From the NCBI GenBank assembly GCA_014843695.1, contig CM026400.1:13843631-13907630 (forward strand): 64,000 nucleotides of DNA, in the 5' to 3' direction. The position numbers and the translations under genes were made by a program. The notes below the pieces were generated by a model, which did not search any database, had not been told where the DNA came from, and worked only from the letters and a program-made list of their open reading frames with translations. This document shows, one piece after another, positions 63,250 through 64,000 of this stretch (position 1 is its first letter; the number at the start of each line of letters is the position of its first letter). The stretch is from Archivesica marissinica. Its lineage: Eukaryota; Mollusca; Bivalvia; Venerida; Vesicomyidae.

Positions 63250-63545
63250 CCTCCGTGGTCTAGTGGTTAAGATCGCTGACTTGTATACCGTACCACTGTA
63301 ACCTGCTCAGACTGTGTCTCTTTATGTAGCCCAGGTCATATTTAATTATATTATATTCCCGTCGGGGGAATTGACAGGAGGGGATACTCACCACTATTCT
63401 TTTTATGAAAAAGTTGGCAGTTCTTACGGAGGTTGGTGCATCAAGTACTGATTAACCGCTGGAGCTTGCCCAGGAAAGGTGTTGTTAGGTAAAACTGCAC
63501 GTCGCTCATATGGACAACCCGTAGCGATGATAAATAAACTTAAAA
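63250..63545 (+). mobile_element. SINE-L, head to tail
   Basis: GCCTCCGTGGTCTAGTGGTT head; TTTATGAAAAAGTTGGCAGT; GGAGCTTGCCCAGGAAAGGT; hairpin CGTCGCT(CATATGGACAACCCGT)AGCGATG; tail ATAAATAAACTTAAAAACA. A ~75-bp insert separates head and body. Best evidence that SINE-L shares the SINE-A 3' end. Confidence 0.85.
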
Positions 63546-63837
63546 ACAATTTCAGTGTATTTTACCATATTTTGTTACAATTTATTAAATAAAACCATTT
63601 AAGGATGTAATCGCTGCGTAAATTCTGATTTGGGCAACGATATGTAAACGTATCAAATCTCATGCCATATTAACATTATCTAATTAAACGCAATAACAAA
63701 CAATTTAACTCTAGAGCAATGATCATTCTGAGAAGGGACTTATCCTAGAAGTCTTGAGAACTATTTGTGCTACTATGATTGTTGTTAAAACAGATTATTC
63801 AGACAGATTGTGAAATAAAATTACACACTGCATATGT
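63546..63837. other. No recognised feature
   Basis: AT-rich intronic-type sequence. Confidence 0.4.
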
Positions 63838-64000
63838 GTGTGTGTGTTTTACGTTTATTTATCGTCGCTACCGGTTGCCCATATAAGCGACGCCTCCTGA
63901 AGAGATAATCAGTCATTTTAGATTTTGGAGGATAGTGCAATGATACAGAGAGAGACCCATTCCAGAGTCTTCTCTGGTTCTTTTACGTGCACTGTGTAAA
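63838..64000 (-). mobile_element. SINE-A, cut by the window edge
   Basis: Tail hairpin (one change: CCCATATAAGCGACG), body up to GTGCACTGTGTAAA; the head lies beyond the window. Confidence 0.92.

Overview
This is eukaryotic, intron-containing and extremely repeat-rich DNA. The repeats are tRNA-derived SINEs, TTAA- and TA-flanked MITEs, Mutator/hAT/Harbinger relics and long minisatellites. The two recognisable genes are metazoan in type, and the overall style fits a bivalve mollusc. That assignment is inference; genus and species cannot be fixed from the sequence. Two 1000-base N runs (13276-14275 and 54359-55358) are assembly gaps inside tandem arrays.

Genes. (1) A complete six-coding-exon gene on the + strand, 31605-45837, joins in phase to 1518 nt (505 aa plus stop). 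It encodes an STPGP-repeat protein of the ODF3/CIMAP type (ciliary or flagellar axoneme), with an unusually long, charged, low-complexity N-terminal extension carried almost entirely by the first coding exon. The terminal exon lies in a different frame from the long open frame that overlaps it. (2) The first coding exon of a UBAC1 (KPC2)-like gene, 62282-62540 (+), encodes its N-terminal ubiquitin-like domain; the rest lies beyond the window. A CCAAT/YY1-like promoter with a possible non-coding first exon sits near 9220-9415. No other host protein gene is supported.

Layout. 1-2186: 21/24-bp minisatellite. 2250-2880: satellite made from a MITE hairpin. 3115-5935: MITEs and a 150-bp array. 6846-11390: SINE cluster. 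11770-15280: (TACA)n expansion nested in a longer minisatellite. 15286-18250: MITEs, a perfect palindrome and an inverted duplication of 7.2-7.9 kb. 18900-24830: 16-bp, trinucleotide, 35/55-bp and 45-bp arrays. 25-31.5 kb: Harbinger fragment, LINE-like tails and SINEs. 31.6-45.8 kb: the ODF3-like gene, whose introns hold a SINE > hAT > Mutator nest and many MITEs. 46-49.5 kb: MITEs and SINEs. 49.8-56.26 kb: 43-, 36- and 63-bp arrays. 56.3-61.5 kb: MITEs and two foldback Mutator-type elements. 62-64 kb: the UBAC1 exon and SINEs.

Two themes stand out. First, fragments of mobile elements have repeatedly become tandem arrays (2250, 4382, 39080, 41832 and 46297). Second, elements with 8-9-bp target duplications (Mutator type) recur as one broken protein-coding copy and several non-coding derivatives. 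I found no evidence for a defence island, operon, CRISPR array or other wholly new gene system.
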